64,000 nt of DNA from an uncultured Rikenellaceae bacterium (GCA_946486375.1 CAMLTW010000001.1:62001-126000); one strand, 5' to 3'. Counted from the stretch's first letter, positions 33,027 through 42,355 are shown. Numbers and translations: made by a program. The notes: a model not told the origin generated them from the letters alone.

Positions 33027-34028
33027 ATGGAGAAGAAACTTATTGTATCCCCTTCGCCGCATATCCATGGCGGCGATTCGACGGCGAGGCTGATGCGGGA
33101 CGTGGTGATCGCTCTGGTGCCGGCTTTCGTGCTTTCCGTCATCGTGTACGGGCTGAACTCCCTGGTACTGACGGCTGTGGCCGTAGGTTCATGCGTGCTG
33201 TTCGAATACCTGATCCAACGTTTTCTGCTGAAGGGGCCCAACACGATCGGGAACTGGTCTGCGATCGTAACCGGGGTGCTGCTGGCCTTCAACGTGCCGA
33301 GCACCCTGCCGGTGTGGATTTTGATCCTGGGCTCTCTGTTTTCCATTGCGGTAGCCAAAATGTCGTTCGGGGGACTGGGCCGGAACCTTTTCAATCCGGC
33401 TATCGCGGGACGCGTGTTCCTGTTGATCTCTTTTCCGGCGCAGATGGCTTCCTATCCGGTTCCGGAAGGGGTGGTGGACACTACCTCCGGAGCCACGCCC
33501 CTGGCTTTCGTGAAAGAGGCGCTGAAAAAGGGAACGAGTGTCAGCGATCTGATGCCCGATCTGCCGTCCTACGGCGACATGCTGCTCGGCTTCCGGGCCG
33601 GGTCGCTGGGGGAAATCGCGGCGGCGGCGTTGATCGTCGGTTTCATCTACCTGCTGTGGCGCAGGGTGATCACATGGCACATTCCGGTCTTCATCGTGGG
33701 ATCGATGGCCGTTTTTGCCGGCATCCTGTGGCTGGCCGATCCGGAACAGTATATGAATCCGCTGTTTCATGTGCTGGCGGGAGGAACCTTGCTGGGTTCC
33801 ATTTATATGGCGACCGATTATGTGACGTCGCCCATGAATGTGAAAGGCATGATCGTTTATGCGGTGGGAATCGGCGTGCTGACCATCCTGATCCGGGTGT
33901 GGGGTGCTTATCCCGAAGGTTTGTCCTTCGCCATCCTGATCATGAACAGCGTGGTGCCGCTCATCAATAAGTACATGAAGCCCCGTCGGTTCGGAGTGCC
34001 TGTAACAAAGGCGGCCGCTGCGAAGTAG
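33027..34028 (+). CDS. rnfD: RNF complex subunit RnfD
   Basis: A 333-residue membrane protein with about nine to ten helices. The periplasmic motif T-T-S-G-A-T-P-L-A (about 152-160) carries the Thr that binds FMN covalently in RnfD and NqrB. The start P-S-P-H-I-H-G-G-D-S-T is typical of the family. It is thought to take part in ion translocation. Confidence 0.94.
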   Translation: MEKKLIVSPSPHIHGGDSTARLMRDVVIALVPAFVLSVIVYGLNSLVLTAVAVGSCVLFEYLIQRFLLKGPNTIGNWSAIVTGVLLAFNVPSTLPVWILILGSLFSIAVAKMSFGGLGRNLFNPAIAGRVFLLISFPAQMASYPVPEGVVDTTSGATPLAFVKEALKKGTSVSDLMPDLPSYGDMLLGFRAGSLGEIAAAALIVGFIYLLWRRVITWHIPVFIVGSMAVFAGILWLADPEQYMNPLFHVLAGGTLLGSIYMATDYVTSPMNVKGMIVYAVGIGVLTILIRVWGAYPEGLSFAILIMNSVVPLINKYMKPRRFGVPVTKAAAAK

Positions 34029-34091
34029 CCGACTGTGTGACGGCAGGGCCGGGGCACAAATGTATCGTGTGACGGAAACCGGAAAAACCTG

Positions 34092-34099
34092 TATTTTTG
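34092..34099 (+). promoter_or_regulatory. Possible internal promoter before rnfG
   Basis: TATTTTTG matches TAnnTTTG in the 85-base gap between rnfD and rnfG, the largest gap in the operon. It lies 15 bases from the first ATG, so a transcript would have a very short leader. Confidence 0.35.
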
Positions 34100-34113
34100 T
34101 TGAAAGAAGATAG

Positions 34114-34689
34114 ATGCATATGAAAAGCTCGTTGAAAAATATGGTGATGGTGTTGTTGCTGGTGACGCTGGTCGCTTCCGCTGCGGTGGGAGTGGTCAAC
34201 CGGATGACGACCGATCCCATTCGAAAAGCCAAAGAGGCGAGAATTACGGAGGCCATCGGGAAGGTGTTGCCGCCTTTCGATAACAATCCGTCCGAAACTG
34301 TTCGAAAGGAGGGCGTGGACGGGGACACGGTGGTGATTTATACCGCTACCAAAAGCGGCGGCGAAACGGTGGGGTATGCCATGGAAACCTTCACGGACAA
34401 AGGGTTCGGCGGAAACGTCAAGTTGATGGTGGGATTTCTGCCGGACGGAACCATCAACGCCGTGGAAGTGCTGGAACACAAGGAGACGCCCGGACTGGGG
34501 GATAAGATGGATCCGAAGAAGTCTCCGTTCAGCCTGCAGTTTCAGGGAAAGAATCCGAAGGATTTCAAACTGGCGGTGAAAAAGGACGGCGGCGACGTGG
34601 ACGCCATCACCGCTTCGACCATCTCTTCCCGCGCATTTTGCGATGCGGTGGAGAGGGCTTATAAGGTATATCAGTCAATCGAAAAATAG
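34114..34689 (+). CDS. rnfG: RNF complex subunit RnfG
   Basis: A 191-residue protein with one N-terminal membrane anchor (about 9-27) and a periplasmic FMN-binding domain. The flavin attachment region reads D-A-I-T-A-S-T-I-S-S-R (about 168-178), with a Thr in place to be flavinylated. G-L-G-D-K-M also matches the family. The start could be ATG at 34114 or 34120; both precede the anchor. It transfers electrons within RNF. Confidence 0.92.
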   Translation: MHMKSSLKNMVMVLLLVTLVASAAVGVVNRMTTDPIRKAKEARITEAIGKVLPPFDNNPSETVRKEGVDGDTVVIYTATKSGGETVGYAMETFTDKGFGGNVKLMVGFLPDGTINAVEVLEHKETPGLGDKMDPKKSPFSLQFQGKNPKDFKLAVKKDGGDVDAITASTISSRAFCDAVERAYKVYQSIEK

Positions 34690-34696
34690 ACGGGGA

Positions 34697-35287
34697 ATGA
34701 ATAAGCTGCAGATTTTTACTCAGGGATTGATCAAGAATAATCCCACGTTCGTGTTGCTGCTGGGGATGTGTCCCACGCTCGGGACGACTTCGTCGGCCAT
34801 CAACGGCATGGGAATGGGACTGGCGACGCTGTTCGTGCTGACGCTTTCCAACATGGCGATTTCCATGATCAAGAACGTCATTCCGGGAAAGGTGCGGATT
34901 CCGGCCTTCATCGTGGTGATCGCGTCGTTCGTGACGGTACTGCAATTGCTGATGGAAGCCTATGTGCCGGCGCTGTATGCGGCTCTGGGAGTATTCATTC
35001 CGCTGATCGTGGTGAACTGCATCATTCTGGGGCGTGCCGAAGCGTTCGCTTCCAAGAACGGGGTGCTGAGTTCCATGCTGGACGGTCTGGGCATCGGATT
35101 GGGTTTCACCCTTTCGCTGACCCTGCTGGGAGCGGTGCGGGAGATCCTCGGTGCCGGTTCCGTGTTCGGCATGAAGTTCATCGAAGGCGACGGTATCCTG
35201 ATGTTCGTGCTGGCGCCGGGGGCGTTTCTGGCGCTCGGTTACCTGCTGATGCTGTTCAATAAGATGAATGCCCGGATGAAGGCGTAA
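34697..35287 (+). CDS. rnfE: RNF complex subunit RnfE
   Basis: A 196-residue protein with six membrane helices. It has the paired family motifs N-P-T-F-V-L-L-L-G-M-C-P-T-L-G and V-N-C-I-I-L-G-R-A-E-A-F-A, the latter containing the conserved Cys that helps form the intramembrane Fe-S site with RnfA. The start ATG is seven bases after the rnfG stop. Confidence 0.94.
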   Translation: MNKLQIFTQGLIKNNPTFVLLLGMCPTLGTTSSAINGMGMGLATLFVLTLSNMAISMIKNVIPGKVRIPAFIVVIASFVTVLQLLMEAYVPALYAALGVFIPLIVVNCIILGRAEAFASKNGVLSSMLDGLGIGLGFTLSLTLLGAVREILGAGSVFGMKFIEGDGILMFVLAPGAFLALGYLLMLFNKMNARMKA

Positions 35288-35318
35288 TCATAAAGTGCTA
35301 ACCGTTTAAGAATTCATT

Positions 35319-35897
35319 ATGGAATACTTCATTATCATCATAGGGGCCATCTTCGTAAACAACATCGTGCTGGCCCAGTTTCTGGGGATCTGCCCGTTTT
35401 TGGGAGTTTCCAACAAGGTGAGCACTTCCATGGGGATGGGAGGGGCCGTGACCTTCGTGATGCTGATCGCCTCCATTGCGGCTTACCTGTTGCAGTATTA
35501 CGTGCTGGTGCCGCTCGGAATCGAGTACATGCAGACCATCGTCTTCATTCTGGTGATTGCGGCGCTGGTCCAGATGGTGGAAATCATCCTCAAGAAGATC
35601 AGTCCGTCGCTCTATCAGGCGCTGGGAATTTTTCTGCCGCTGATTACGACCAACTGCGCTGTACTGGGGGTGGCGATTTTGTTGGTTCAGAAGAAATACG
35701 ACCTGCTGCATTCCGTGACCTATTCCGTGGCGACGGCGGTCGGATTCTTTATCGCCCTGGTGTTGTTCGCCGGGATGCGGGAACGGCTGGAACTGGAAGA
35801 CGTGCCGAAAGCCATGCGAGGGGTACCTATCGCTTTGGTGGCCGCCAGCATTCTGGCGATGGCCTTCATGGGATTCTCCGGGCTGGTGAAGATGTAG
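35319..35897 (+). CDS. rnfA: RNF complex subunit RnfA
   Basis: A 192-residue six-helix paralogue of RnfE. It shows [19 protein letters not shown] and [11 protein letters not shown], with the two conserved Cys. It is the last gene of the operon, followed by a strong terminator. Confidence 0.95.
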   Translation: MEYFIIIIGAIFVNNIVLAQFLGICPFLGVSNKVSTSMGMGGAVTFVMLIASIAAYLLQYYVLVPLGIEYMQTIVFILVIAALVQMVEIILKKISPSLYQALGIFLPLITTNCAVLGVAILLVQKKYDLLHSVTYSVATAVGFFIALVLFAGMRERLELEDVPKAMRGVPIALVAASILAMAFMGFSGLVKM

Positions 35898-35930
35898 TTT
35901 CTATTTTTTCGCCGGGAAGCCGGGAAAAGA

Positions 35931-35961
35931 AAAAAGACCGTGTGAAAACACGGTCTTTTTT
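35931..35961. terminator. RNF operon terminator
   Basis: Perfect stem GACCGTGT / ACACGGTC with a GAAA loop, flanked by A and T runs. It is probably bidirectional. The rest of 35962-36182 shows no feature. Confidence 0.9.
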
Positions 35962-36182
35962 CAGGAAATTCCAGTTGTCTTTATCGGGTCGGGTCGGTTA
36001 GGTATTAATTTCCAGAATTTTATTCCTCAGACTTCGGATGCTTTGTTTAAGACATGGCAGGGAATCGCTTTTTCCCGGTTGGGAAAAGTAAAGAGAAAAC
36101 CGTAGAACCGTAAACTTTTGGCCTTTAAAAGGAACAGCCGTACTGCACGGACAAAAAACACCGCGGCGGTTTTTGCACCGGT

Positions 36183-37904
36183 TTACTTCAACTTCTTCGG
36201 ATCGACACGCGATTTATCGTAACGGATTCCGTGCCGGTCCATCGCTTCGAAATCCTCTTTGTCCCGGAGAATGGCATACACCGGAACCGCCTGATCGTGA
36301 TCGTTGAGGTACAGCCTTTCCCGTGCCTGAAAGCCGTCGTTTACCAGGGAACGGGTGGTGTCGAGCATTTCCGTTTCGATGCCGGCCATGTCCACCAGCG
36401 TGTGGAATACGGCAGCCGTGGAGGTCGGCAGGTCTTTGTTCCGAAGGGCTGCCTCCGCTTTTTTCGGATACCGGTTCCGATACGTTTCGGAAAACCAGGC
36501 GAAGCAGGCGACATGCAGCTGGTAATAAGTGGGGATGGGAGAGGCATGCAGAAACCGCTTACGACCGTCGTCCAGAATATCTTCCCCATGATCCGCCGAG
36601 TAAAGCAGGGCGGTGCAGGCCTGCGTGGAATCCAGCACGGATGCGATTTCGTTCAGCACATGATCCGTATACAGCACCGAATTGTCGTAGGAATTGACCA
36701 GTTCTTTCTTGTACTGGGTGCCGATGCTGGACGCATAGTCGGGCGTATAGTGCCCGAATCCGTCCGGATACCGCATCTTGTAGTTGAAGTGGGAACCGTA
36801 GGTATGCATCACCACCAGCAGGTCGCCCGTGGTTTCCCGGATCACTTGCCGGAGCGCCGGAAGCATTTCTCCGTCGGGACGATTGTCCGTAATGAGGGTG
36901 TTGGTATGCGGGCTGACGTCTATCCGGCGGTCGGCTTCTTCCGAAAAGAAGTCGATGAGCGACCGGTTGGGAACCTGGTTGGAAATGAATACGGTATGGA
37001 ATCCGCTTTCCCGGAAGGCCGCGATGAGGCTTTTCTGGGCGAAAATTTCATCGAAGTTTTCCGCCGATGCCGGAGCCAGGATGATCGGTACGCTTTTGTG
37101 CGTGGCGTTGGCCTGCGTCAGCGCGTCCCGGAAGGGCACGATTCCCGACAGGGTATCCAGATGGGGCGTGGTTTTCCGTTCGTAACCGAACAGGCTCCAC
37201 TGCGGCGCCCGCGAGGCTTCCCCGATCACCAGCACGTAGATTTCCCGTTCTCCCCGCCAGCGTTCTTTCCGGGCGTTGAACGTGAACTCGCGGGAAGTTT
37301 CGGGATAGTTTTCGCTTTTGGCCCAGCGGACGAAAGTCAGCTTGAGGTTATAGAGGACGTTGATCGGAAAAACCTGATAGCGGGCCGCGAAAGGATACGC
37401 TTCCGTTTGGGCGAAGAATCCGATCCCGTATCCGCACAGTACGGCTCCGGTGGCGACCAGCAGCATCCGCCGGCGGAAGTGGGGCTTCAGCCGGTCTTTC
37501 AGCCGCAGGGAATATCCGGCCGCCACGAGCGTAGGGATGTAGAGTATACAGACGGCCGCGACCGCAGGCCAGAGGTTCCCGAGCAGTTCGCCCGCTTCCG
37601 TGGCGTTGGTGGTGAACAGGTTGGTGAACATGTCCACGGCGATGATCGAATTTCCGAACAGGTACAGCAGCACCAGCTGGAAGGCACCGAAAAACATAAA
37701 CGGAAAGGAGATGTAGGCCATGATTCCGGGCCTTTGGGTCAGCAACAGCAGGAGTGCATAGCCGCCGAAAGGAATCAACAGGTTGGCAAGGGTCTGGTTC
37801 CACGTATAGGGTTCCGTGATGCACAGCGCCGCGTTGGGCACCAGCAGTACCGCCAGAAAGAGGAAATAATAGAATATCTGGTTCCTGAATATCTTCGCTG
37901 CCAT
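36183..37904 (-). CDS. Lipid A phosphoethanolamine transferase (EptA-like)
   Basis: A 573-residue membrane enzyme. About five N-terminal helices (to about 175) precede a periplasmic alkaline-phosphatase-fold domain with V-L-V-I-G-E-A-S-R (metal-binding Glu), N-A-T-H-K-S-V (candidate nucleophile Thr), M-H-T-Y-G-S-H and Y-S-A-D-H-G-E. These fit the EptA/MCR superfamily, which moves phosphoethanolamine from phosphatidylethanolamine to lipid A or a glycan. Its ATG shares one base with the stop of the upstream barrel gene (TGATG), so the two are coupled. In Bacteroidetes such genes contribute to polymyxin tolerance; the acceptor here is not known. Confidence 0.87.
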   Translation of the reverse strand: MAAKIFRNQIFYYFLFLAVLLVPNAALCITEPYTWNQTLANLLIPFGGYALLLLLTQRPGIMAYISFPFMFFGAFQLVLLYLFGNSIIAVDMFTNLFTTNATEAGELLGNLWPAVAAVCILYIPTLVAAGYSLRLKDRLKPHFRRRMLLVATGAVLCGYGIGFFAQTEAYPFAARYQVFPINVLYNLKLTFVRWAKSENYPETSREFTFNARKERWRGEREIYVLVIGEASRAPQWSLFGYERKTTPHLDTLSGIVPFRDALTQANATHKSVPIILAPASAENFDEIFAQKSLIAAFRESGFHTVFISNQVPNRSLIDFFSEEADRRIDVSPHTNTLITDNRPDGEMLPALRQVIRETTGDLLVVMHTYGSHFNYKMRYPDGFGHYTPDYASSIGTQYKKELVNSYDNSVLYTDHVLNEIASVLDSTQACTALLYSADHGEDILDDGRKRFLHASPIPTYYQLHVACFAWFSETYRNRYPKKAEAALRNKDLPTSTAAVFHTLVDMAGIETEMLDTTRSLVNDGFQARERLYLNDHDQAVPVYAILRDKEDFEAMDRHGIRYDKSRVDPKKLK

Positions 37905-39058
37905 CAGAATGCTTCGTTAATGTTGAAGATGAATGCGTTCTGGCCTTTGCCGAATCCGTAGTCCAGACGGACGTTGACCCGGTTCTTGAATTCCCAGCGG
38001 TAGCCGAGACCGTAGTTGGGAAGGGTGTGCCGGAACCTGAATCCGCCGAACGACGGGAACACGTTTCCCGCTCCCACCCAGAAGGCGACCCCGTGCCGGT
38101 TGTAGATTTTTTGCCGCAGCTCCAGCTGAGTTTCGATCATGTTTTTGTCGCGGTACTGTCCTTCGTAATATCCCCTCATCCGGTACGATCCTCCGAGCAG
38201 GGCGAGCATCGTCCAGGGAACTTTTCCGGCATTGAATTCCATGTGCAGGTCATAGGCCAGTACGCCCCCCTTCCACACTTCGTGATAAATATCCCCGAAC
38301 AGTTCCGTCTTATAGAAAGCCCCTTTGTTGCCCAGAAAGCCCGGAAAGAAACGCTGTTCGATCTTGGCATAGGCGCCCCGGTGGGCATTGGTGATAACGT
38401 CCCTCGAGTCGTAGATGAACGAAATGCCCAGACCGGTATTGATGTATTTGCTGGCCTGTCCGTTCAGGTATTCGGGCTTGGACAGGTCTTTTCCCCAGAT
38501 GAAATTGAAGCTGGCGCCTCCCCCCAGATACATGTTGGCGCCCACCCGATAGAGAAAATCCGCTTTCACCTGATTCTGCAGCCGCTTGTAGGAGGCGGAT
38601 TCCGCATGCGCGCCGTTTTCGTAGCCGATGCCCCAGAAAGCGCCCGGAAAGGAGAAGAAGTAAGCGGTATAGTCGATCCGGTATTTGGCTCCCTGAAACA
38701 GGTTGTTTCCCCGCACTCCGAGCAGGTAGAATCCCGTGGTGGTGATGTCTCCGAACAGGGAGACGTTGGACGGGGGGATGGAGAGGTCGTTCCGGTCGAT
38801 GCGGTAAAGTCCCGCGGCTACCAGTCCCAGCCCCAGCTTGGTGTCGGAGGAATAGTGGGGGCCGCCGATGACGCTGAAATCGATCTTTTTCGTGAGGGTC
38901 TTGTCCTCGTTGGCTCCTTCGAAATAGCGGTAGATGCGGCGAAAGAAACCATTCTTTTTCACGCTGTCGCCCGGCTGTTCCTTTTCCGGAGCGGTTTGCG
39001 CTCGAAGCGTTCCGCCCAGACAGGAGAGGCAGATGAGGATCGGAATGATTTTTTTCAT
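37904..39058 (-). CDS. BamA/TamA-like outer-membrane barrel without POTRA domains
   Basis: A 384-residue protein. The signal peptide (to about G-G-T-L-R-A-Q) is followed by a short linker and a surface-antigen (D15) type 16-strand barrel, ending in the family pattern L-P-N-Y-G-L-G-Y-R-W-E-F and a final Phe. There are no POTRA repeats, as in the single-barrel patatin- or phospholipase-associated group. Its substrate or channel role is unknown. It has its own promoter at 39113-39120 and is coupled to the EptA-like gene. Confidence 0.82.
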   Translation of the reverse strand: MKKIIPILICLSCLGGTLRAQTAPEKEQPGDSVKKNGFFRRIYRYFEGANEDKTLTKKIDFSVIGGPHYSSDTKLGLGLVAAGLYRIDRNDLSIPPSNVSLFGDITTTGFYLLGVRGNNLFQGAKYRIDYTAYFFSFPGAFWGIGYENGAHAESASYKRLQNQVKADFLYRVGANMYLGGGASFNFIWGKDLSKPEYLNGQASKYINTGLGISFIYDSRDVITNAHRGAYAKIEQRFFPGFLGNKGAFYKTELFGDIYHEVWKGGVLAYDLHMEFNAGKVPWTMLALLGGSYRMRGYYEGQYRDKNMIETQLELRQKIYNRHGVAFWVGAGNVFPSFGGFRFRHTLPNYGLGYRWEFKNRVNVRLDYGFGKGQNAFIFNINEAF

Positions 39059-39112
39059 AATTTTTGCTACATTTGCCGGTATTCGGGTGATTTGCGCCTT
39101 GCCGGAATCCGA

Positions 39113-39120
39113 CAAAATTA
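39113..39120 (-). promoter_or_regulatory. -7 promoter box of the barrel/EptA operon
   Basis: TAATTTTG on the minus strand matches TAnnTTTG. TTTA lies 20 bases upstream, near the -33 consensus. The leader is about 50 bases. Confidence 0.55.
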
Positions 39121-39144
39121 ATGAATTTTCGGCAGATAGGTAAA

Positions 39145-39152
39145 TAAATTTG
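39145..39152 (+). promoter_or_regulatory. -7 promoter box of the YtfJ-like gene
   Basis: TAAATTTG on the plus strand matches TAnnTTTG, 43 bases before the ATG at 39195. It is back-to-back with the promoter of the barrel gene. Confidence 0.5.
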
Positions 39153-39194
39153 ATTTTCGCTTCCCGCATCATGCTCACAACAACAGGAACGATC

Positions 39195-39713
39195 ATGAAA
39201 ACGGTATTATTTTATTTATGTTTTTTAGCAGCGGCGTTTTCCGCGTCCGCTCAGAAATCCCCGCTGGTAGGGAAAAAGGTGGGGCCGGTGCAGATACGCG
39301 ATGCGTCCGACAATCCGATCATGCTTCCGGAGCTGGGGAAAAAGCACCTGCTGATTTTTTATCCCGATCCGGATCATGCCGGACAGAACAAGGATTTCCA
39401 GGATTACATGAAGGCCCATCCCATCGACAGCGATGATATTTACGCCTTCGGCGTGGTGAATCTGAAGGACGCTCCGATGCTCCCCAATTCCATCGTCCGG
39501 GCGATGGTGCGCAAGGAGGTGAAAGCGACCGGTGCCCAGATTTACACCGATCCCGACCACCTGTTGCGCGATGCCTGGGGGCTGGGCGACGTCAACAACT
39601 GTTTCGCGGTCATTTTCGTGACCAAAGACCGGGAGATCGCCTATTTCAAGGCGGGAGAAATGAGCGAGGCCGACAAGGCGGAGTTCTTCCGGGTGCTGGA
39701 ACGGTATAAATAA
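39195..39713 (+). CDS. YtfJ-like periplasmic thioredoxin-fold protein
   Basis: A 172-residue protein with a signal peptide ending near S-A-S-A-Q. The fold resembles peroxiredoxin/YtfJ (V-G-P-V-Q-I-R-D, L-I-F-Y-P-D-P-D-H-A-G-Q-N, D-R-E-I-A-Y-F-K-A-G), but there is no CxxC or peroxidatic Cys in the usual place. So it is probably not a redox enzyme. The start at 39195 places the signal peptide correctly; an upstream ATG at 39150 lies within the promoter. Confidence 0.7.
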   Translation: MKTVLFYLCFLAAAFSASAQKSPLVGKKVGPVQIRDASDNPIMLPELGKKHLLIFYPDPDHAGQNKDFQDYMKAHPIDSDDIYAFGVVNLKDAPMLPNSIVRAMVRKEVKATGAQIYTDPDHLLRDAWGLGDVNNCFAVIFVTKDREIAYFKAGEMSEADKAEFFRVLERYK

Positions 39714-39770
39714 ATTAGGCGGACTTGCCATCCGGGAGACAGGAAGGGTTTTCGGCGGATGCCAAAAATA

Positions 39771-39805
39771 AACGGAGCGGTTTTCGGGCCGCTCCGTTCG
39801 TTTTG
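39771..39805. terminator. Terminator between convergent genes
   Basis: Stem ACGGAGCGG / CCGCTCCGT followed by TCGTTTT. It lies between the YtfJ-like and NlpE-like genes. Confidence 0.8.
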
Positions 39806-39826
39806 ACAAAGGTCGACAGGCCCGTC

Positions 39827-40336
39827 CTACCGGCGGGTCAGCGTATAGTTCAGCTTCGAATTGGCCCGTTCCAGACTGGCGTTCAGCATGGTGAGGCTGT
39901 CGCGTCCCTGTACGAGGAAATTCATCTTGTCGTCGTTCTTGTTCGAGGGAACGAGCTGGAAGACCGTGGCGTTCTTGTCGGTCGCATCCCCGCGCAGGGT
40001 GTACCATTTGCCGGTCGAATCGAACGTTTTGTCCTTCCCGTTGTCAGCTTCCAGATAGGTGGTCGAAAGCGCGTAGACGCCCGTGCCGCTCTTTTCCTGG
40101 TTCCAGAGGGTCAGATCGTACCGGATTCCCGGGCCGTCGGCCGCCGGAATTACGCCCGAATAGGTGCGTTCCACCACCTTCCCCAGGTTCTTGTCCAGGA
40201 TCATGGAGTCTTTCACCGAGTACTTCGACACGTAGGCCACGTCCGGCCGGTTGTCGTTGTGCTCGATCTTGGTGTCGTTGCGGCGACCGCAGGAGAAGAG
40301 CGTGAGAGCCGCAACCGCGTAAAGTAAACTTTTCAT
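39827..40336 (-). CDS. NlpE-like lipoprotein
   Basis: A 169-residue lipoprotein (signal ending A-L-T-L-F-S-C, Cys 16). The core shows Y-S-G-V-I-P-A-A-D-G-P-G-I-R-Y-D-L-T-L and later K-W-Y-T-L-R-G, the pattern of the NlpE N-terminal domain (copper-stress/surface-sensing lipoprotein in Proteobacteria). Two such strand sets are present. The CxxC metal motif of E. coli NlpE is absent. It lies 31 bases after the DUF2776 gene and is likely in the same transcript. Function in this phylum is unknown. Confidence 0.78.
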   Translation of the reverse strand: MKSLLYAVAALTLFSCGRRNDTKIEHNDNRPDVAYVSKYSVKDSMILDKNLGKVVERTYSGVIPAADGPGIRYDLTLWNQEKSGTGVYALSTTYLEADNGKDKTFDSTGKWYTLRGDATDKNATVFQLVPSNKNDDKMNFLVQGRDSLTMLNASLERANSKLNYTLTRR

Positions 40337-40367
40337 AGAGTTATTGATTTTGGTTCGAAAATAAATT

Positions 40368-41435
40368 TTATGATTTGATCTGTATGTCGTTTGCGTTCTG
40401 CGCCCCGTTTTCCAGAATGCTGACCAGCGGGAACAGAGCGAAGCAGACGGCGCCCAGTCCCGTGAGGATACGGGCCGAGATGAAGTATTTCGGGCTGAAA
40501 AGAGCCCCTTCGAACAGGAACGCCGCGAGGAACAGACAGACGAGCGCCGTCAGCACGGGAACCACCGGGATCCGGGAAACGGACGGATATTTGCCCTGCC
40601 ACATCCGGGCCAGCTGATCCACGACGCTCAGGATGCCGATGCAGAAGATACCCAGGCCGAGCAGCACGTAGCCGGCGAAATTGCTGGCCTGTCCCGCCCG
40701 GAAGATCAGCAGGCCCAGCCCCCACAATACGGCCACCCCCGCCATCAGCAGGGCCAGTTTCGGCCATTTCACCTTTTCGTTTTCGTCGTAGGCGTTTCCG
40801 GCCAGCCGGGTGAACGTGCTGACCAGAGCGATCAGACAGGTGCAGGTGCAGGCGATACCTCCCATGATGCTCCCGGCGATGAAATGCTGATCGGTGTTGC
40901 GGGCCAGCAGGACGATGGCCCAGATCCAGGCTATGACGGCGAAGACGATCGTCACGATGATGAGCGTTTTCTGTTTGCCGGTAGAGGGCGTTTGCTCCGT
41001 CTGGGGTTGTTGCGAGGTTTCCGTGCGGGAAGCCGGCATCAGCTTGTACCGGGCCGAAGCGGTGGACGCTACGGCTGCACACAGGGCGATCAGCCCGATG
41101 CCCGCGGTGATGTGCCCGGCCGTCAGCACGTCGGGACGCCGGGTGACGGCGGCCATGACGATTCCCGCAATCAGGGTGATGGCTCCGATGCCGTAAGCCA
41201 GCAGGGGCAGGAAGAATTTCATAAAAGGAGTGTACGACCCTTTTATCTGGCGGATTACCGTGGAAACCATGGTATAAAGGACGATGCAGATCGAGCCCAG
41301 GAAGAAAACGACCGGCCCGGCGATGTAACGGGTGGGGTCGTCCCCGGCCAGAAAGACATACCCTCCGAACACGAAGCAAAGGAGCGCCATGGCGAGTGGT
41401 ATTCCTCTGAACAATACGCTGATAGTGGAATTCAT
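40368..41435 (-). CDS. DUF2776 (YhiM-like) inner-membrane protein
   Basis: A 355-residue protein with about ten membrane helices in three related blocks. Each block repeats an A-G-H/S-I-x-x-G-I pattern (I-T-A-G-I-G-L-I-A-L, F-I-A-G-S-I-M-G-G-I). The C-terminal R-I-P-V-V-P-V-L-T-A-L-V-C-L-F-L-A-A-F-L and R-I-L-T-G-L-G-A-V-C-F match E. coli YhiM (DUF2776), linked to survival at low pH and cell density. A Gln/Thr-rich insert lies in the middle (about 140-155). Such homologues are uncommon in Bacteroidetes as far as I know. It is followed by the NlpE-like gene. Confidence 0.8.
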   Translation of the reverse strand: MNSTISVLFRGIPLAMALLCFVFGGYVFLAGDDPTRYIAGPVVFFLGSICIVLYTMVSTVIRQIKGSYTPFMKFFLPLLAYGIGAITLIAGIVMAAVTRRPDVLTAGHITAGIGLIALCAAVASTASARYKLMPASRTETSQQPQTEQTPSTGKQKTLIIVTIVFAVIAWIWAIVLLARNTDQHFIAGSIMGGIACTCTCLIALVSTFTRLAGNAYDENEKVKWPKLALLMAGVAVLWGLGLLIFRAGQASNFAGYVLLGLGIFCIGILSVVDQLARMWQGKYPSVSRIPVVPVLTALVCLFLAAFLFEGALFSPKYFISARILTGLGAVCFALFPLVSILENGAQNANDIQIKS

Positions 41436-41713
41436 AACGTTGGTTTTTATTGGCTTTGGTAGGGATTTAAAACAAAAACTGTGCCCTGCGGGAAACGGCG
41501 GAACGAAACGGGACAAGGGCTTCCCGGCCTTTCCCGTCCGTTTTCCCTGCGGCCGTCCTTGCGTGGAAAAAGCGGGAACGGTTTCGGGGATCGGCTTTCG
41601 GCCGGGCTCCGCGAATAACCGGTTTTCTTTAGGATTCGGGGCGGTTGTGCCGTAGAACGCGTGCAGGGAGCAATAGACAAGTCGCGGCGGGCGCCGGGAG
41701 TGTTCGGACAGGG

Positions 41714-42259
41714 CTACGACTGGGCTTTGGCGGCGTTGATCTCGTCGCGCAGCACGGCGGCTTCTTCGTATCTTTCTTCCGCCACCAGTCTTTTCAGACG
41801 GTCTTCCAGGACGCGGAGACGGTGGGTGAGGGACGCGGAAGACGGCCGGGCGTGCAACAGGCGTCCGACCCGTTCGGCCACTTCGCGCGAAACGTACATT
41901 TTTCCCTTGCTCAACAACAGCAGAATGACGGCGTCGCTGGGACGGCAGTCGAGGCGCAGCCGCTCTTCGCCTCCCTCGAAGGTGAGCAGGGCGGTGAAAA
42001 TCCCCTGTTCGAAACCGGTGATGTGCATACAGCGGATTTCGTATCCGGCGGCCCGGACGAAATCGTAGAACAGGCTGTGGGTGCGCGGCCGCCTTTTTTC
42101 CGTGCAGTCGAGCAGGGCGATCAGGGGCCGGGCCTCGTCCGCTCCGATGACGACGGGCATCCGGAAGGTCTTTTCCGTGTCTTCGAAGACCAGCCGGTAA
42201 CAGTTTTCGGCTTCGGTTTCCTGAACGATCTTTTTGATTTTGATTTCGATGTATTCCAC
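41714..42259 (-). CDS. Bifunctional nuclease (DUF151) with UVR motif
   Basis: A 181-residue protein. Residues 1-125 form a bifunctional-nuclease domain (V-V-I-G-A-D-E-A-R-P-L-I-A-L-L, R-L-D-C-R-P-S-D-A-V-I-L). The C-terminus has a UvrB/C-type motif (L-V-A-E-E-R-Y-E-E-A-A-V-L-R-D-E-I). Homologues act on RNA and DNA or affect stress and wounding responses. Start: GTG at 42259 begins the domain (V-E-Y-I-E-I-K-I), with a promoter box 97 bases upstream. No ATG fits. Confidence 0.88.
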   Translation of the reverse strand: MEYIEIKIKKIVQETEAENCYRLVFEDTEKTFRMPVVIGADEARPLIALLDCTEKRRPRTHSLFYDFVRAAGYEIRCMHITGFEQGIFTALLTFEGGEERLRLDCRPSDAVILLLLSKGKMYVSREVAERVGRLLHARPSSASLTHRLRVLEDRLKRLVAEERYEEAAVLRDEINAAKAQS

Positions 42260-42355
42260 GGCTGTTTCCCTTCCTGCGCAAAAATGCTGTCGACCGGTTT
42301 CCGGAACCGGTTCATGCGTCGCACCGAAGCGTTCCTGTCCGAAAATCCGTCTCCG

